Positions 45,971 to 56,040 are shown, counted from the first letter of the stretch. The stretch is DNA of 64,000 bases from Methylobacterium sp. NEAU K (GCF_030700285.1 NZ_JAUYZJ010000016.1:1-64000); one strand, 5' to 3'. Notes: a model not told the origin generated them from the letters alone. Translations and numbers: made by a program.

Positions 45971-46659
45971 CGCTTCACTCTCGCGCCGATCGTCTGTCCC
46001 ATCGGGTCAGGTCCTTCGGGCGTGATCCCGGGTTCGCCGTGCATATCGCGGTTCACGTCGGCGGCGATGCCGATCTTGGGCTTGGCCCAGCCGGCCGCGC
46101 GCGGACCGTAGGCGAGCGCCTCGGCGATCTGCAGGGCAAACTGGAGGCAGAGCAGGCTCATGCCCGCGGCCATAAGCGTGTAGGGGATCCAGAGCGGCGG
46201 CCCCCAGGTCGATTGCGAGGTCTGGCCGTCGGTCCAGGCTTCGAGGTCGAGGGACCAGCTTTTCCAGGCGAAGAACAGACAGAAGGCGAGGCTGATCAGG
46301 TCGGCGAGCAGCAACCGGACGCGGTTCGCGGACGGCGGCAGCAGGCCGGTGATCGCCTCGATCGCCACGTGGCCGCGCTTGGCCTGGACGCCGGCAGCTG
46401 AGAAGAAGGTCGCTCCGACGATCAAAAACACCGCCATCTCATCCTGCCACTCGGTCGGCTCCTTCAACAGGTAGCGGACGACGACGCTGTGGCTCAGCAC
46501 CAGGCAGGCGCCGACGAGACAAAGGCCGCCGAGGCCGAGGATCACCCGGTTAACGCCGCGCATGGCCCGGTCGAACACGCCGAGGAGGCCAGGCAGCCGG
46601 GGCTCCTCGGCACCCTTCGCGTCCGGGATCGCGGTAGCCGCGTCGAAACCGTGGCTCAC
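45967..46659 (-). CDS. dctQ: TRAP transporter small permease (DctQ)
   Basis: The 230-aa protein has four TM segments and the family motif V-V-V-R-Y-L-L-K-E-P-T-E-W-Q-D-E. Its N-terminus and C-terminus are longer than usual. The GTG at 46659 overlaps the dctP TGA by 4 nt, which fixes the start; an in-frame ATG at 46752 lies inside dctP. Confidence 0.88.
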   Translation of the reverse strand: MSHGFDAATAIPDAKGAEEPRLPGLLGVFDRAMRGVNRVILGLGGLCLVGACLVLSHSVVVRYLLKEPTEWQDEMAVFLIVGATFFSAAGVQAKRGHVAIEAITGLLPPSANRVRLLLADLISLAFCLFFAWKSWSLDLEAWTDGQTSQSTWGPPLWIPYTLMAAGMSLLCLQFALQIAEALAYGPRAAGWAKPKIGIAADVNRDMHGEPGITPEGPDPMGQTIGARVKR

Positions 46660-47678
46660 GCGACCTGCTCCGCGAGCTTCAGCAGCTCCGCGCAACTCGC
46701 GTTCCGGCCGGCATAGTCCTTCCAGGCGGTGTCCCGGGCCAGCTCGCGCCATTGTCCGAGCGCCTGCTCGTCGAGCTGCGAGACCTTGGCCCCGGCCTTG
46801 GCGAAAATCTCCTCGACCCGGGTGTCGTCCGCCTTGGCGCCCGCCTGCCCGAAGGCTTCCAATTCCGACCCCACAGCCATGATCAGGTCCTGCTGGTCCT
46901 TCGGCATCCCGGAGAAGACGATCTTGGACATCATGATCGGCTCGAGCATGAACCAGTACGAGCGCTCCCGGCCCGAAGTCAGGGCCTTGGACAATTCCTC
47001 CAGCCGGAAGGAGATCAGGCTGGTGGACGAGGTGATCACCGCGTCGCAGGCGCCGGTCTGCATCGCCGCGTAGGATTCGTTCGAGGGGATCGACAGCGTT
47101 GCGGCGCCGGCCTGCTTCATCATCATGTCCATTTCACGCGAGCCGCCGCGGACCTTCATGCCCTTCGCGTCAGCCGGTGAGACCAGGGGGCGCTCGCGGC
47201 TGGCGACCCCGCCTGCCTGCCAGACCCACGAGACCAGGATGATTCCCTTGGCGTCGAGGATCTCGGTGAGCTTGCGGCCCACCGGCGCCGACTTCCACGC
47301 CACCGCCTGCGCGTAGGAGGTCACGAGCGCCGGCATCAGGCCGATATTCAGCTCCGGCACCTCGCCGCCCGCGTAGGGGCTCGGATACAGCGACATGTCG
47401 AGGGCGCCCTTGCGCATGGCGCCGAACTGCGCGTTCGTCTTCATCAGCGAGGAGCCGGGATAGACCTGCACGTCGATGGCGCCGTTGGAGCGCTCGCCGA
47501 TCGCCTTGGCGAACTTCCGGCACATGCGGTCCCGGAAGTCGCCTTCCTCGATCGTGCCGCCGGGAAACTGGTGGGACAGCTTCAGCGTCGTAGCGGCCCG
47601 AGCTGCGCCGAGCCCGAATCTGAGGACCGCCGGAGCCGCGAGAGCAGCCGCGACCAGCGCGCGACGTGTCGGTGTCAT
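46656..47678 (-). CDS. dctP: TRAP transporter substrate-binding protein (DctP)
   Basis: The 340-aa periplasmic binding protein has an R-R-A-L-V-A-A-A-L signal. T-L-K-L-S-H-Q-F-P-G begins the mature part, and M-K-V-R-G-G-S-R-E and A-V-I-T-S-S are the ligand-region blocks. The conserved Arg that binds the substrate carboxylate is likely in K-V-R-G. It is the first gene of the dctPQM operon and diverges from a GntR gene. Confidence 0.92.
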   Translation of the reverse strand: MTPTRRALVAAALAAPAVLRFGLGAARAATTLKLSHQFPGGTIEEGDFRDRMCRKFAKAIGERSNGAIDVQVYPGSSLMKTNAQFGAMRKGALDMSLYPSPYAGGEVPELNIGLMPALVTSYAQAVAWKSAPVGRKLTEILDAKGIILVSWVWQAGGVASRERPLVSPADAKGMKVRGGSREMDMMMKQAGAATLSIPSNESYAAMQTGACDAVITSSTSLISFRLEELSKALTSGRERSYWFMLEPIMMSKIVFSGMPKDQQDLIMAVGSELEAFGQAGAKADDTRVEEIFAKAGAKVSQLDEQALGQWRELARDTAWKDYAGRNASCAELLKLAEQVA

Positions 47679-47719
47679 GGCGTTCTCCCGCGCCGCACAA
47701 TTGGCGACTCTATTGTGTG

Positions 47720-47743
47720 CGCTGCAATATTGGTGGCGCAGCG
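47720..47743. promoter_or_regulatory. Inverted repeat in the dctP/gntR intergenic region
   Basis: CGCTGC (47720-47725) and GCAGCG (47738-47743) with a 12-nt spacer lie in the divergent promoter region. A TTGACA -35-like box for dctP lies on the minus strand at 47781-47776. A site for the adjacent GntR regulator is plausible but unproven. Confidence 0.35.
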
Positions 47744-47868
47744 TATGTATGCACGAAAGACTCTCTTGTATATTTTGTCAATGGTCGAGCATAAGGGATG
47801 GGCGTAACGCCAGCCATCCAGGAAGCGGGACGACGCATCGCCCGCCTGTCGGGGGAGGGACCGGAGGG

Positions 47869-48522
47869 ATGAGCCACGCCCAACGCCTGCGGCAGCAGAT
47901 CGAGGACGAGATCGTCTCCGGCGAACTCGCGCTCGGCTCTCGCCTCGACGAGAACCAGCTGGCCGCGCGCTTCGGGGTCTCACGCACGCCGATCCGGGAG
48001 GCGCTGCTACAGCTGGCGGTCACAGGCCTTGTGCACACCAAGCCGCGGCGCGGCGCCATCGTGAGCGCGCCGGAGCCGCATTTGCTGCTCGCGATGTTCG
48101 AGACCATGGCGGAGATCGAGGCGGCCTGCGGCCGGCTCGCGGCGCGGCGTCTGGTCCAAGACGACGAGGCTGCCCTCCAGACGGCCCTGACCGGCTGCCG
48201 AGCGGCCGTCGCGGTGGAGGATGCCGAGGGCTACTACGCCGAGAACTACGTGTTCCACACGGTCGTTTACCGCGCGAGCCGGAACGCCTTCCTGGCGGAC
48301 CAAGCCCTGTCGCTGCACCGCCGGCTGGCGCCCTACCGCCGCTTGCAATTGCGGGCCCGTCAGCGACTGCCGCAATCGCTGGCCGAGCACGAGGCGATCG
48401 TCGCGGCCATCGTCGCCGGCGACGAGGTCGGCGCCGCAGAGGCCTTGCGCGGCCACGTCATCGTCCAGGGCGACCGCTTCACCGACCTCGTTGCCGGTCT
48501 GCGGGCGCAAAGCGCCGCCTGA
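47869..48522 (+). CDS. GntR-family regulator (FCD domain), TRAP-linked
   Basis: The 217-aa protein has a winged helix (I-V-S-G-E-L-A-L-G-S-R-L-D-E-N-Q-L-A, F-G-V-S-R-T-P-I-R-E-A-L) and an FCD effector domain with the metal-binding His residues (F-H-T-V-V-Y, H-E-A-I-V-A-A, G-H-V). It diverges from dctPQM and probably represses it until a carboxylate binds. GGAGGG precedes the ATG. Confidence 0.9.
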   Translation: MSHAQRLRQQIEDEIVSGELALGSRLDENQLAARFGVSRTPIREALLQLAVTGLVHTKPRRGAIVSAPEPHLLLAMFETMAEIEAACGRLAARRLVQDDEAALQTALTGCRAAVAVEDAEGYYAENYVFHTVVYRASRNAFLADQALSLHRRLAPYRRLQLRARQRLPQSLAEHEAIVAAIVAGDEVGAAEALRGHVIVQGDRFTDLVAGLRAQSAA

Positions 48523-48593
48523 GCGGGCCTTGGCCGCGCGATCGCGACGAAGGAATGCGTTTGGTCCGCGCCCTGGTGCGCGAGAATGTGCCT

Positions 48594-49274
48594 TCACACG
48601 CCCTCGGCGTCTCCGTAATTGGCGGCGATCACCGGCTTCTTCCCGCGGATGTGCTCACGCATCAGCGTCGCGAGGGCGGCGCCGTCCCGGGCGCGCAGGA
48701 GTTCGATCATCTGCTCATGCTCGGAGACGGCCCGCGCCCACTGGTCCGGGGTCTGGTGGGCCGAGTAGCGCGATCTCTGAATTCGACCGGACAGGCTCTC
48801 GTAGATGTTCGACAGGATCGTGTTGCGGCTCGCCGCCATGATGCCTTCGTGGATCCGGCGGTTGTGGCTGAAGTACCCGGCCTCGTCGCCGCCCTTCCAG
48901 GCCACCACCATGGCCCGGTGATCGGTCTCGATCGCGTCGATGTCGCCGTCGGTGATCGTCCGGCAGGCGAGATCCCCGGCGGTGGCCTCGAGCCCGGCGA
49001 TCACCTCCATCATCTCCTCGAGTTCGGTCTCGGAGATGCTGGCGACGCGGGCGCCGCGGTTCGGCAGCAGTTCCAGCAGGCCCTCGGTCGCCAGGATCTT
49101 GATCGCCTCGCGCAGGGGCGTGCGCGAGATCCCGAAGCGCTCCGTCAGCTCGCCCTCGTTGATCCGCGCCTTCGGCTCCATCTCGCCGGAACGGATCAGC
49201 TCGCGCATCCGGTCCGCCACCTCGTCATGGAGATAGCGACGGCTGATGCCGATACCGGGCTCGATCTTGTTCAT
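48594..49274 (-). CDS. GntR-family regulator (FCD domain)
   Basis: The 226-aa protein has a winged helix (F-G-I-S-R-T-P-L-R-E-A-I-K) and an FCD domain (H-N-R-R-I-H-E-G-I, H-E-Q-M-I-E-L-L, R-E-H-I-R). It lies 60 nt after the FAD/Fe-S oxidoreductase on the same strand and may be its co-transcribed regulator. The ATG at 49274 is used; the frame is open to 49316. Confidence 0.9.
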   Translation of the reverse strand: MNKIEPGIGISRRYLHDEVADRMRELIRSGEMEPKARINEGELTERFGISRTPLREAIKILATEGLLELLPNRGARVASISETELEEMMEVIAGLEATAGDLACRTITDGDIDAIETDHRAMVVAWKGGDEAGYFSHNRRIHEGIMAASRNTILSNIYESLSGRIQRSRYSAHQTPDQWARAVSEHEQMIELLRARDGAALATLMREHIRGKKPVIAANYGDAEGV

Positions 49275-49334
49275 GGGCCCACAAAGCACGCCAGGACAAA
49301 GCGACCTGCCGCGCATGTGTAGGTGTCCGGCAAT

Positions 49335-52286
49335 TCAGTGTCGAGGCGCGAGCGCCCGATCGAGGACGCGGGCCACATGTTCCGCCTGGATGCCCAGGCC
49401 GTCCCGGATCTGGTGCCGGCAGCTCGTACCGTCGGCGACCACCAGGTCCCCTGGGTCGGCCGCGCGGAGCGCCGGGAACAGCGCAAGCTCCGCCATCGCG
49501 AAGGAGGTCTCGATCGTCTCGGCCCCGTACCCGAAGGCGCCGGCCATGCCGCAGCAGCTCGACTCGATCGGCCGCACGTCGAGGCCCGGCACCGCCCGCA
49601 GCACCCTCTCCACCGCACCCATCACGCCGAAGGATTTCTGGTGACAATGCCCATGCAGGTGCGCGACACGGCCGCCCTGGTCCAACAGCGGCAGCGCAAT
49701 CCGGCCTGTCGCGAGGTCGGCAGCCAGCAGCTCCTCGAACAGGACGGAGTGCCGGGCGAGCAGCGCGGCATCGTCCCCTGGCAGCAGCGCCGTGAACTCG
49801 TCCCGGAAGGTGAGCAGGCATGAGGGCTCGAGGCCGACCACCCGCGCGCCACCCCGGATGAAGGGCAGCAGCGCGTCGAGGGTCCGCCGTGCCTCCCGGC
49901 GCGCCCGGTCGGTCTGGCCGGAGGCGAGCCAGGTCCGGCCGCAGCAGAGCGGGCGCCGCCCATGCGTCGGGTAGACCCGGTGGAGGCGATAGCCCGCGGC
50001 CCGGAGCACGCGCTCGGCCGCCTCCAGGTTCTCGCGCTCGAAGGCCCGGTTGAAGGTGTCGCCGAACAGGATCACGTCGCGGAACTCGCCCGCCACGTCG
50101 CCGGGATGGGCCGGCTCGCCCTGCTCGCTCCAGGGACGGCGCCAGCGGGGCAGCGAGCGCTTGGCGGAGAGCCCGGTCACCCGCTCCGACAGCGCGGCGA
50201 GCGCCGGGTGCCGGTCGCGCAGGTTCAGCAGCGGCGCGAGCTTGGCGGCGATGCCGGCGTAGCGCGGCATCAGTCCGATAAGCCGGTCGCGCAGCGGCAG
50301 CCCGTGGCGGGCGTGGTAGTGGTGCAGGAACTCGACCTTCATCTTGGCCATGTCGACGCCCGTGGGGCATTCCCGGCGGCAGGCCTTGCAGGAGACGCAC
50401 AGGTCGAGCGTGCGCTTCATCTCCGGGCTGGTGAAGGCGTCCGCCCCGAGCTGGCCCGAAATGGCGAGCCGCAGGGAATTGGCCCGGCCGCGGGTGAGGT
50501 GCTGCTCCTCCCGGGTCACCCGGTAGGACGGGCACATCGCGCCGCCAGCGAGCTTACGGCAGGTGCCGTTGTTGTTGCACATCTCGACAGCCGAGCCGAA
50601 GCCGCCCCACTCCAACCAGTCGAGGGCGGGCTTCAGCGGTTGCGTCACGGCGTAGTCCGGCTTGAACCGGAACAGCGCGCGGTCGTCCATCGCCAGCGGG
50701 CGGACGATCTTGCCGGGATTGAGCCGGTTCTCGGGGTCGAACGCGTCCTTCACCGTCTCGAAGGCGCGGGTCAGGACCGGACCGAACAGGGGCGCGATGT
50801 ATTCGGAGCGCGAGATGCCGTCGCCGTGCTCGCCGGAATAGGAACCCTTGTAGCGGCGCACCAGCTCGGAGCTTTCCTCCGCGATGGCGCGCATCCGCTT
50901 CACGTCGGCGCCGTCCTTCATGTTCAGGATCGGGCGGACATGCAGGCATCCCACCGAGGCGTGGGCGTACCATGTCCCGCGGGTCCCGTGCCGGGTGAAG
51001 ACCTCCGTGACCGCGTCGGTGTAGTCGGCCAGGTGCTCAAGCGGCACCGCGCAATCCTCGATGAACGAGACCGGCTTCGCGTCGCCCTTCATCGACATCA
51101 TGATGTTGAGGCAGGCTTCGCGCACATCCCAGACCGATCGCTGTCGCGGCGGCTCCAGCACCTCGACGACGGCGTCGCGCAGACCGTGATCGGCCATGCA
51201 GGCGTCGAGGCGCTTCAGGTCGCGCTTCAGGTCGGCGAGATTGTCGCCGGCGAATTCCGCCAGCAGCAGGCAGTTGGGTTTGCCCCGGGTGATGTCGGCC
51301 AGTGTCGAACGGAACAGCGGGATGTCGGCGCCCAGCACCAGCACGTTGTTGTCGACCAGTTCCACCGCCGCGGGATCGAGGGCGACGATGTGCTGCGTCG
51401 TCTCCATGGCGGCGCGGAATGACGGGAAATGGCAGACACCCATCACCCGATGCGCCGGCAGGCGCGACAGCTTGAGGGTGACCGACGTGGTGGCCGCCAG
51501 AGTGCCCTCGGAGCCGACCAGAAGGTTGGCGAGGTTTGGGGCCGGCTCGACCAGGGCGTCGAGGTTGTAGCCGCCCACGCGACGCTGCACTTTCGGGTAC
51601 CGCGCCGCGATCTCGTCCCGATGGGTCTGCGCGAGGGCACGCATGCGCGCCGCCAGGGCTTCCGCGCGGCCGGAGCCTGTGACGCCCGAACCGTCGTTGC
51701 CGGCGAGGCCGAGGCCGAACGCCTCGCCGTCGTGGAACAGGGCCTCGATCGCCAGAACGTTGTCGCTCATCTTGCCGTAGCGCAGGGAGCGGGCACCGCA
51801 GGAATTGTTGCCGGCCATGCCGCCGACGGTGCAGCGGGTCGCGGTGGATGGCTCAACGGGGAAGAACCAGCCGTCGGCCTTCACCCGCGCGTTCAATCGC
51901 TCCAGCACCATGCCGGGCTCGACGGTGATCGTGCCACCCACCGGGTCGTAGGCGAGAACGTCGTTGAAGTGGCGCGAGCAATCGACCACGATCCCCGAGC
52001 CGATCGGCTGGCCGTTCTGCGACGTGCCGCCGCCGCGCAGGATCACCGATGCTCCGTGATCGGCTGCGATCCGCAGGGTCGCGGCGATATCGGCGGCCGA
52101 GCGCGGCAGCACCACGCCGGCAGGCATGATCTGATAGATCGAGGCGTCGGTGCTGTAGCGTCCGCGCGTGAAGGGGTCGAACCGCGCCTCGCCCTGCAGC
52201 TGTTCCGCGAGCCTGCGCGCCAATCCGCCGTCCAGACGCGCAGCCGCACGCGGCGTCGCCGTGGTCCGAGCCTTGGCCTGCGTCAC
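49335..52286 (-). CDS. FAD-linked 2-hydroxyacid dehydrogenase with Fe-S and CCG domains (fusion)
   Basis: The 983-aa protein joins an FAD-binding 4 domain (about 45-250; T-V-G-G-M-A-G-N-N-S-C-G-A), FAD-oxidase C domain (to about 550; E-H-G-D-G), two ferredoxin motifs (M-C-N-N-N-G-T-C and C-V-S-C-K-A-C-R-R-E-C-P) and CCG domains (L-C-C-G, S-C-C-G-M-A-G-A-F-G). YdiJ and Dld-II-type enzymes oxidise D-lactate or D-2-hydroxyglutarate with this layout. The GTG at 52286 has GGGAGGG 7 nt upstream; the ATG at 52337 is less likely. Confidence 0.9.
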   Translation of the reverse strand: MTQAKARTTATPRAAARLDGGLARRLAEQLQGEARFDPFTRGRYSTDASIYQIMPAGVVLPRSAADIAATLRIAADHGASVILRGGGTSQNGQPIGSGIVVDCSRHFNDVLAYDPVGGTITVEPGMVLERLNARVKADGWFFPVEPSTATRCTVGGMAGNNSCGARSLRYGKMSDNVLAIEALFHDGEAFGLGLAGNDGSGVTGSGRAEALAARMRALAQTHRDEIAARYPKVQRRVGGYNLDALVEPAPNLANLLVGSEGTLAATTSVTLKLSRLPAHRVMGVCHFPSFRAAMETTQHIVALDPAAVELVDNNVLVLGADIPLFRSTLADITRGKPNCLLLAEFAGDNLADLKRDLKRLDACMADHGLRDAVVEVLEPPRQRSVWDVREACLNIMMSMKGDAKPVSFIEDCAVPLEHLADYTDAVTEVFTRHGTRGTWYAHASVGCLHVRPILNMKDGADVKRMRAIAEESSELVRRYKGSYSGEHGDGISRSEYIAPLFGPVLTRAFETVKDAFDPENRLNPGKIVRPLAMDDRALFRFKPDYAVTQPLKPALDWLEWGGFGSAVEMCNNNGTCRKLAGGAMCPSYRVTREEQHLTRGRANSLRLAISGQLGADAFTSPEMKRTLDLCVSCKACRRECPTGVDMAKMKVEFLHHYHARHGLPLRDRLIGLMPRYAGIAAKLAPLLNLRDRHPALAALSERVTGLSAKRSLPRWRRPWSEQGEPAHPGDVAGEFRDVILFGDTFNRAFERENLEAAERVLRAAGYRLHRVYPTHGRRPLCCGRTWLASGQTDRARREARRTLDALLPFIRGGARVVGLEPSCLLTFRDEFTALLPGDDAALLARHSVLFEELLAADLATGRIALPLLDQGGRVAHLHGHCHQKSFGVMGAVERVLRAVPGLDVRPIESSCCGMAGAFGYGAETIETSFAMAELALFPALRAADPGDLVVADGTSCRHQIRDGLGIQAEHVARVLDRALAPRH

Positions 52287-52630
52287 GACCGATCCCTCCC
52301 GGGGGTGCGTCTTCCGCCCCGGTATGATTGTATTCAAAATTCATAGATGGGGAAACGGCCGGTCGCCCCGCGTCACCTCGGGACCGGAACCCGATCGGGA
52401 TCACGAAATCGTGGACTCTGAGAATCTCTGGTCCTCCGCGCTCAAAGGACTGCCGGATTCACACGGTTTCCGGTCGAAGGACGCGCGGTGCCTGTCACAG
52501 CGTTTGCGAGCGCAGCCGAGTGCTCGACCGGCTCGCGCGGTCGCCGTGCGGGGTGTGTCCCCGGGTCGCCTGGCTGCGCTCGCGATGACGGCTTGGGACG
52601 ATCGGCCGAACTCTTCAACCGAAAACCGTA
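52287..52630. other. 344-bp gap with palindromic element
   Basis: The gap lies between the dehydratase gene and the FAD/Fe-S gene, both on the minus strand. It holds the 78-bp palindromic element and, at 52315-52350, a short AT-richer stretch that may carry the oxidoreductase promoter. No ORF with credible composition is present. Confidence 0.5.
52506..52583. repeat. Palindromic intergenic element (12-bp arms)
   Basis: GCGAGCGCAGCC (52506-52517) and GGCTGCGCTCGC (52572-52583) form perfect arms around 54 nt of GC-rich DNA. The right arm continues GATGACGG, as in palindromic repeats scattered through many alphaproteobacterial genomes. A second copy was not found in the window. Confidence 0.55.
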
Positions 52631-54436
52631 TCAGTGGTTGTCCCTCGGCACGCCCGAAGCCTGTGCCACCTTCTGGAACTTCACCGCGCCTTTCAGCACC
52701 ATGCCTTCGTTGAGCTGCGCGACCTGGTCCCGGTAGATCTCCTGCCAGGGTGTCTGCGTCGCCGGATAGGCATAGCCGCCCCGCGCGGCCAAGTCCGCGC
52801 GCCGCCGGTCCAACTCCTCGGGCGGCAGCAGGATGTCGGCTCGGCGCGTGTTGAGGTCGATGCGGATGCGGTCGCCGGACTGGAGGAGCGCCAGCCCGCC
52901 GCCAGCCGCCGCCTCGGGCGAGGCGTTGAGGATCGCGGGCGTGCCGGAGGTCCCCGATTGTCGCCCGTCACCGATGCACGGCAGGGAGGTCACGCCGCGC
53001 CGGATCAGCGCCCCGGGGGGTTGCATGTTCACGACCTCGGCCGCGCCGGGATAGCCGATCGGCCCGGCGCCGCGCATGATGAGGATGGTGGTCTCGTCGA
53101 TGCCGAGCGCGGGATCGTCGATGCGGTGGTGGTAATCCTCCGGTCCGTCGAAAACGACCACCCGGCCCTCGAACGCCATCGGGTCTGCCGGATTGCGCAG
53201 GTAGCGGGCGGCGAACTCCTCCGAGATCACGCAGGTCTTCATGATCGCGGAGTCGAACAGGCTGCCCTTGAGATTGAGGAAGCCGGCCCGCTCCATCAGC
53301 GGCGCGTCGTAGGCCCGGATCACGTCGCGGTTCCAGCTGTGCCGGCCGCGGTAATTCTCGCCCACCGTCTGGCCGTTGCAGGTCAGCGCGCCCTCGTGGA
53401 CCTTGCCGGCGTCGATCAGTTCGGCGAACACGGCCGGCAGACCGCCCGCGCGGAAATATTCCTCGCCGAGCCAGCGGCCGGCGGGCTGCATGTCGACCAG
53501 CAGCGGGATCTCGAAGCCGACCCGTTCCCAATCGTCACAGGTCACGTCGACGCCGATATGCTTGGCGATGGCGTTGATGTGGATCGGCGCGTTGGTCGAG
53601 CCGCCGATGGCGGCATTGGCCACGATGGCGTTCTCGAACGCTTCGCGGGTCAGGATGTCGGAGGGCTTGAGGTCCTCCCAAACCATCTCGACGATGCGCT
53701 GGCCGGTGGCATAGGCCGCCTGTCCGCGCTCCCGGTAGGGTGCCGGGATCGCCGCCGAGCCGGGCAGGGCAAGGCCGAGCGCCTCGGCCAGCGCGTTCAT
53801 AGTCGAGGCCGTGCCCATCGTGTTGCAATGGCCTGTGGAGGGCGCCGACGAGCCGACGATGTCCATGAACTGCTGGAAGTCGATGTCCCCGGCCGCGTGG
53901 CGCTCGCGCGTCTTCCAGACGATCGTGCCGGAGCCGGTCAGCTCCTTCTGGAAATAGCCGTTGAGCATCGGCCCGACATTCAGCGAGATCGCCGGGATGT
54001 TCACGGTGGCGGCAGCCATCAGGCAGGCCGGCATGGTCTTGTCGCAACCGGTCAGCAACACGACGCCGTCGAGTGGGTAGCCGTACAGCACTTCCACCAG
54101 GGAGAGGTAGGCGAGGTTGCGGTCGAGGGAGGCGGTCGGCCGCTTGCCGGTCTCCTGGATCGGGTGGCACGGAAACTCGAAGGCGACACCGCCGGCCGCT
54201 GTGATGCCGTCGCGCACGCGCTTGGCCAGCTCCAGGTGGTGACGGTTGCACGGGGACAAGTCCGAGCCGGTCTGCGCGATGCCGATCAGCGGCTTGCCCG
54301 AACGCAACTCCTCCGGGGTGAGCCCGAAGTTCAGGTAGCGCTCGAGATAGAGCGCGGTCATGCCCGGGTTGTGCGGGTTGTCGAACCAGGCCTTCGAGCG
54401 AAGGTCGGCGGACGTCACGCGGCGTTTGTCGCTCAT
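52631..54436 (-). CDS. IlvD/Edd-family sugar-acid dehydratase
   Basis: The 601-aa Fe-S dehydratase has cluster cysteines in [16 protein letters not shown] and [10 protein letters not shown]. The N-terminus (A-W-F-D-N-P) and the length resemble L-arabinonate and D-xylonate dehydratases rather than IlvD, which reads A-P-C-N and G-A-C-G. It probably makes a 2-keto-3-deoxy acid. It follows SDR1 by 11 nt in the gntR-SDR-SDR-dehydratase operon. Confidence 0.9.
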   Translation of the reverse strand: MSDKRRVTSADLRSKAWFDNPHNPGMTALYLERYLNFGLTPEELRSGKPLIGIAQTGSDLSPCNRHHLELAKRVRDGITAAGGVAFEFPCHPIQETGKRPTASLDRNLAYLSLVEVLYGYPLDGVVLLTGCDKTMPACLMAAATVNIPAISLNVGPMLNGYFQKELTGSGTIVWKTRERHAAGDIDFQQFMDIVGSSAPSTGHCNTMGTASTMNALAEALGLALPGSAAIPAPYRERGQAAYATGQRIVEMVWEDLKPSDILTREAFENAIVANAAIGGSTNAPIHINAIAKHIGVDVTCDDWERVGFEIPLLVDMQPAGRWLGEEYFRAGGLPAVFAELIDAGKVHEGALTCNGQTVGENYRGRHSWNRDVIRAYDAPLMERAGFLNLKGSLFDSAIMKTCVISEEFAARYLRNPADPMAFEGRVVVFDGPEDYHHRIDDPALGIDETTILIMRGAGPIGYPGAAEVVNMQPPGALIRRGVTSLPCIGDGRQSGTSGTPAILNASPEAAAGGGLALLQSGDRIRIDLNTRRADILLPPEELDRRRADLAARGGYAYPATQTPWQEIYRDQVAQLNEGMVLKGAVKFQKVAQASGVPRDNH

Positions 54437-54447
54437 GGTCAAAACTC

Positions 54448-55182
54448 TCAGATCGTCATGCCGCCGTCGATGGAATAGCTCTGCCCGGTCACGAAGGCGG
54501 CCTCGTCGCTCGCCAGGAACAGCACCAGCGGGGCGATTTCTTCGGCCTTCGCCAGCCGACCCATCGGCTGGCGCGCGATGAAGGCCTTCCGCGCCTCGAC
54601 CGGATCGTCGAACGCGTTGATCCGCTCCGCCAGCGACGGCGTGTCGACCGTGCCGGGGCAGACGCAATTGCAGCGGATCCCGCGCCCGACATAATCGGCT
54701 GCCACGGACTTGGTCAGCCCGATTACCGCGGCCTTGGTCAGCCCATAGACGAAGCGGTTCGGCAGGCCGCGCAGGGATCCCGCCACGCTCGCCATGTTGA
54801 CGATGCTGCCGGAGCCGTTCTCCAGCATCCGCGGCAGCGCCGCACGGATCGTCCAGAACTGCGATCGGACGTTGAGGCGCACCGCGAGATCGAAATCGTC
54901 GTCGCTGGCCTCCAGCACCGTTCCGGCATGGACATAGCCGGCGCAGTTGAACAGCACGTCGATCCGGTCGAGGCCGCCGATCACGGACTTGATCTGCCCA
55001 GGGTCGAGCACGTCGAGCGGCGCGGTCGCGACGTTGGGCACGCCGTCGAAGGACCGGAGCGCCTCCGCCCGAACATCGGTGGCCAGCACCCGCGCGCCTT
55101 CCCGGGCCATCGCCAGGGCGCTCGCCCGGCCGATACCCTGTCCGGCGGCGGTGACCAGCGCTGTCTTGCCCGCGAGACGCAT
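54448..55182 (-). CDS. SDR oxidoreductase, 2-keto-3-deoxy-L-fuconate dehydrogenase/BDH2-like
   Basis: The 244-aa NAD(P)-dependent short-chain dehydrogenase has A-A-G-Q-G-I-G-R-A at the cofactor site, the Y-x-x-x-K pair in F-V-Y-G-L-T-K-A-A and a conserved [13 protein letters not shown]. This block and [11 protein letters not shown] closely follow human BDH2 and bacterial 2-keto-3-deoxy-L-fuconate dehydrogenases. It would oxidise the product of the neighbouring dehydratase. Confidence 0.88.
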   Translation of the reverse strand: MRLAGKTALVTAAGQGIGRASALAMAREGARVLATDVRAEALRSFDGVPNVATAPLDVLDPGQIKSVIGGLDRIDVLFNCAGYVHAGTVLEASDDDFDLAVRLNVRSQFWTIRAALPRMLENGSGSIVNMASVAGSLRGLPNRFVYGLTKAAVIGLTKSVAADYVGRGIRCNCVCPGTVDTPSLAERINAFDDPVEARKAFIARQPMGRLAKAEEIAPLVLFLASDEAAFVTGQSYSIDGGMTI

Positions 55183-55272
55183 GCTCCCGATCCTCCGCTC
55201 CGCGCGACCGTCGCGCCGCCGCCTCTCAGTCTGCCGTGATCCGATCCACGGCGTAACCCGCGCCGGGTCGCT

Positions 55273-56040
55273 TCAGGACAGCATCCGCGTGTCGCCGTCG
55301 ATAGAGATCGCCTGGCCCGAGATGGTCCGCCCCCGGGGCGAGCAGAGCAGCAGGATCTGGTCGGCGAGCTGGCGGGCGGTGACGTAGTCCTTGACCGACA
55401 CGTATGAGAAGGCGCGGGATTCCATTTCGGAAAAGCTCGTGCCCTGCTGCTGCGCCTTGGCTTCCAGCACCCGGCGCTGCCGGTCCCCGGCGACCAGCCC
55501 CGGAAGGATCGCGTTCACCCGGATGCCCGCCTCGCCGAGTTCGATCGCCAGCGACTTGGTGAACCCGATCACGCCCCACTTCGCCGCCGCATAGGGACTG
55601 CGCAGGGCGAAGCCGAATTTGCCGGCGGCAGAGGACAGGTTGACGATCGACGCGTTGGAACTCTCGCGCAGGTGCGCCACAGCCAGCCGGGCGCAGTTGA
55701 ACTGGCTGGTCAGGCAGACGGTCAGGCAGCGGTCCCATTCCTCGGGGGCGATCTCTTCGACACGCCCGGTCGGGCCGGCGATGCCGGCATTGTTGACCAG
55801 CACGTCGAGGCCGCCGAGGTGATCGACCGCAGCGGCCATCATGGCGCCGACCGCGTCCCGGTCGGCCACGTCGGTCCGGCTGCGTCCCACCTCTGCGGGC
55901 AGGCTCGCGAGGGCCTCCGCGTCGATGTCGCAGGCGAAGACCCGCGCACCTTCCTCCACGAAGGCGTCGACGATGCCGCGCCCGATGCCGGCCGCTCCCG
56001 CCGTCACGAGTACGCGCAGGCCGGCGATCCCGAGATCCAT
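55273..56040 (-). CDS. SDR-family oxidoreductase
   Basis: The 255-aa short-chain dehydrogenase has A-G-A-A-G-I-G-R-G, D-V-L-V-N-N-A-G-I-A-G and the Y-A-A-A-K catalytic pair. The C-terminal part (R-A-F-S-Y-V-S-V-K-D-Y-V-T-A-R-Q-L-A) is a subfamily mark. It lies 14 nt after the third GntR gene and 90 nt before SDR1. Its substrate is unknown; a hydroxy or sugar acid fits the operon. Confidence 0.87.
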   Translation of the reverse strand: MDLGIAGLRVLVTAGAAGIGRGIVDAFVEEGARVFACDIDAEALASLPAEVGRSRTDVADRDAVGAMMAAAVDHLGGLDVLVNNAGIAGPTGRVEEIAPEEWDRCLTVCLTSQFNCARLAVAHLRESSNASIVNLSSAAGKFGFALRSPYAAAKWGVIGFTKSLAIELGEAGIRVNAILPGLVAGDRQRRVLEAKAQQQGTSFSEMESRAFSYVSVKDYVTARQLADQILLLCSPRGRTISGQAISIDGDTRMLS

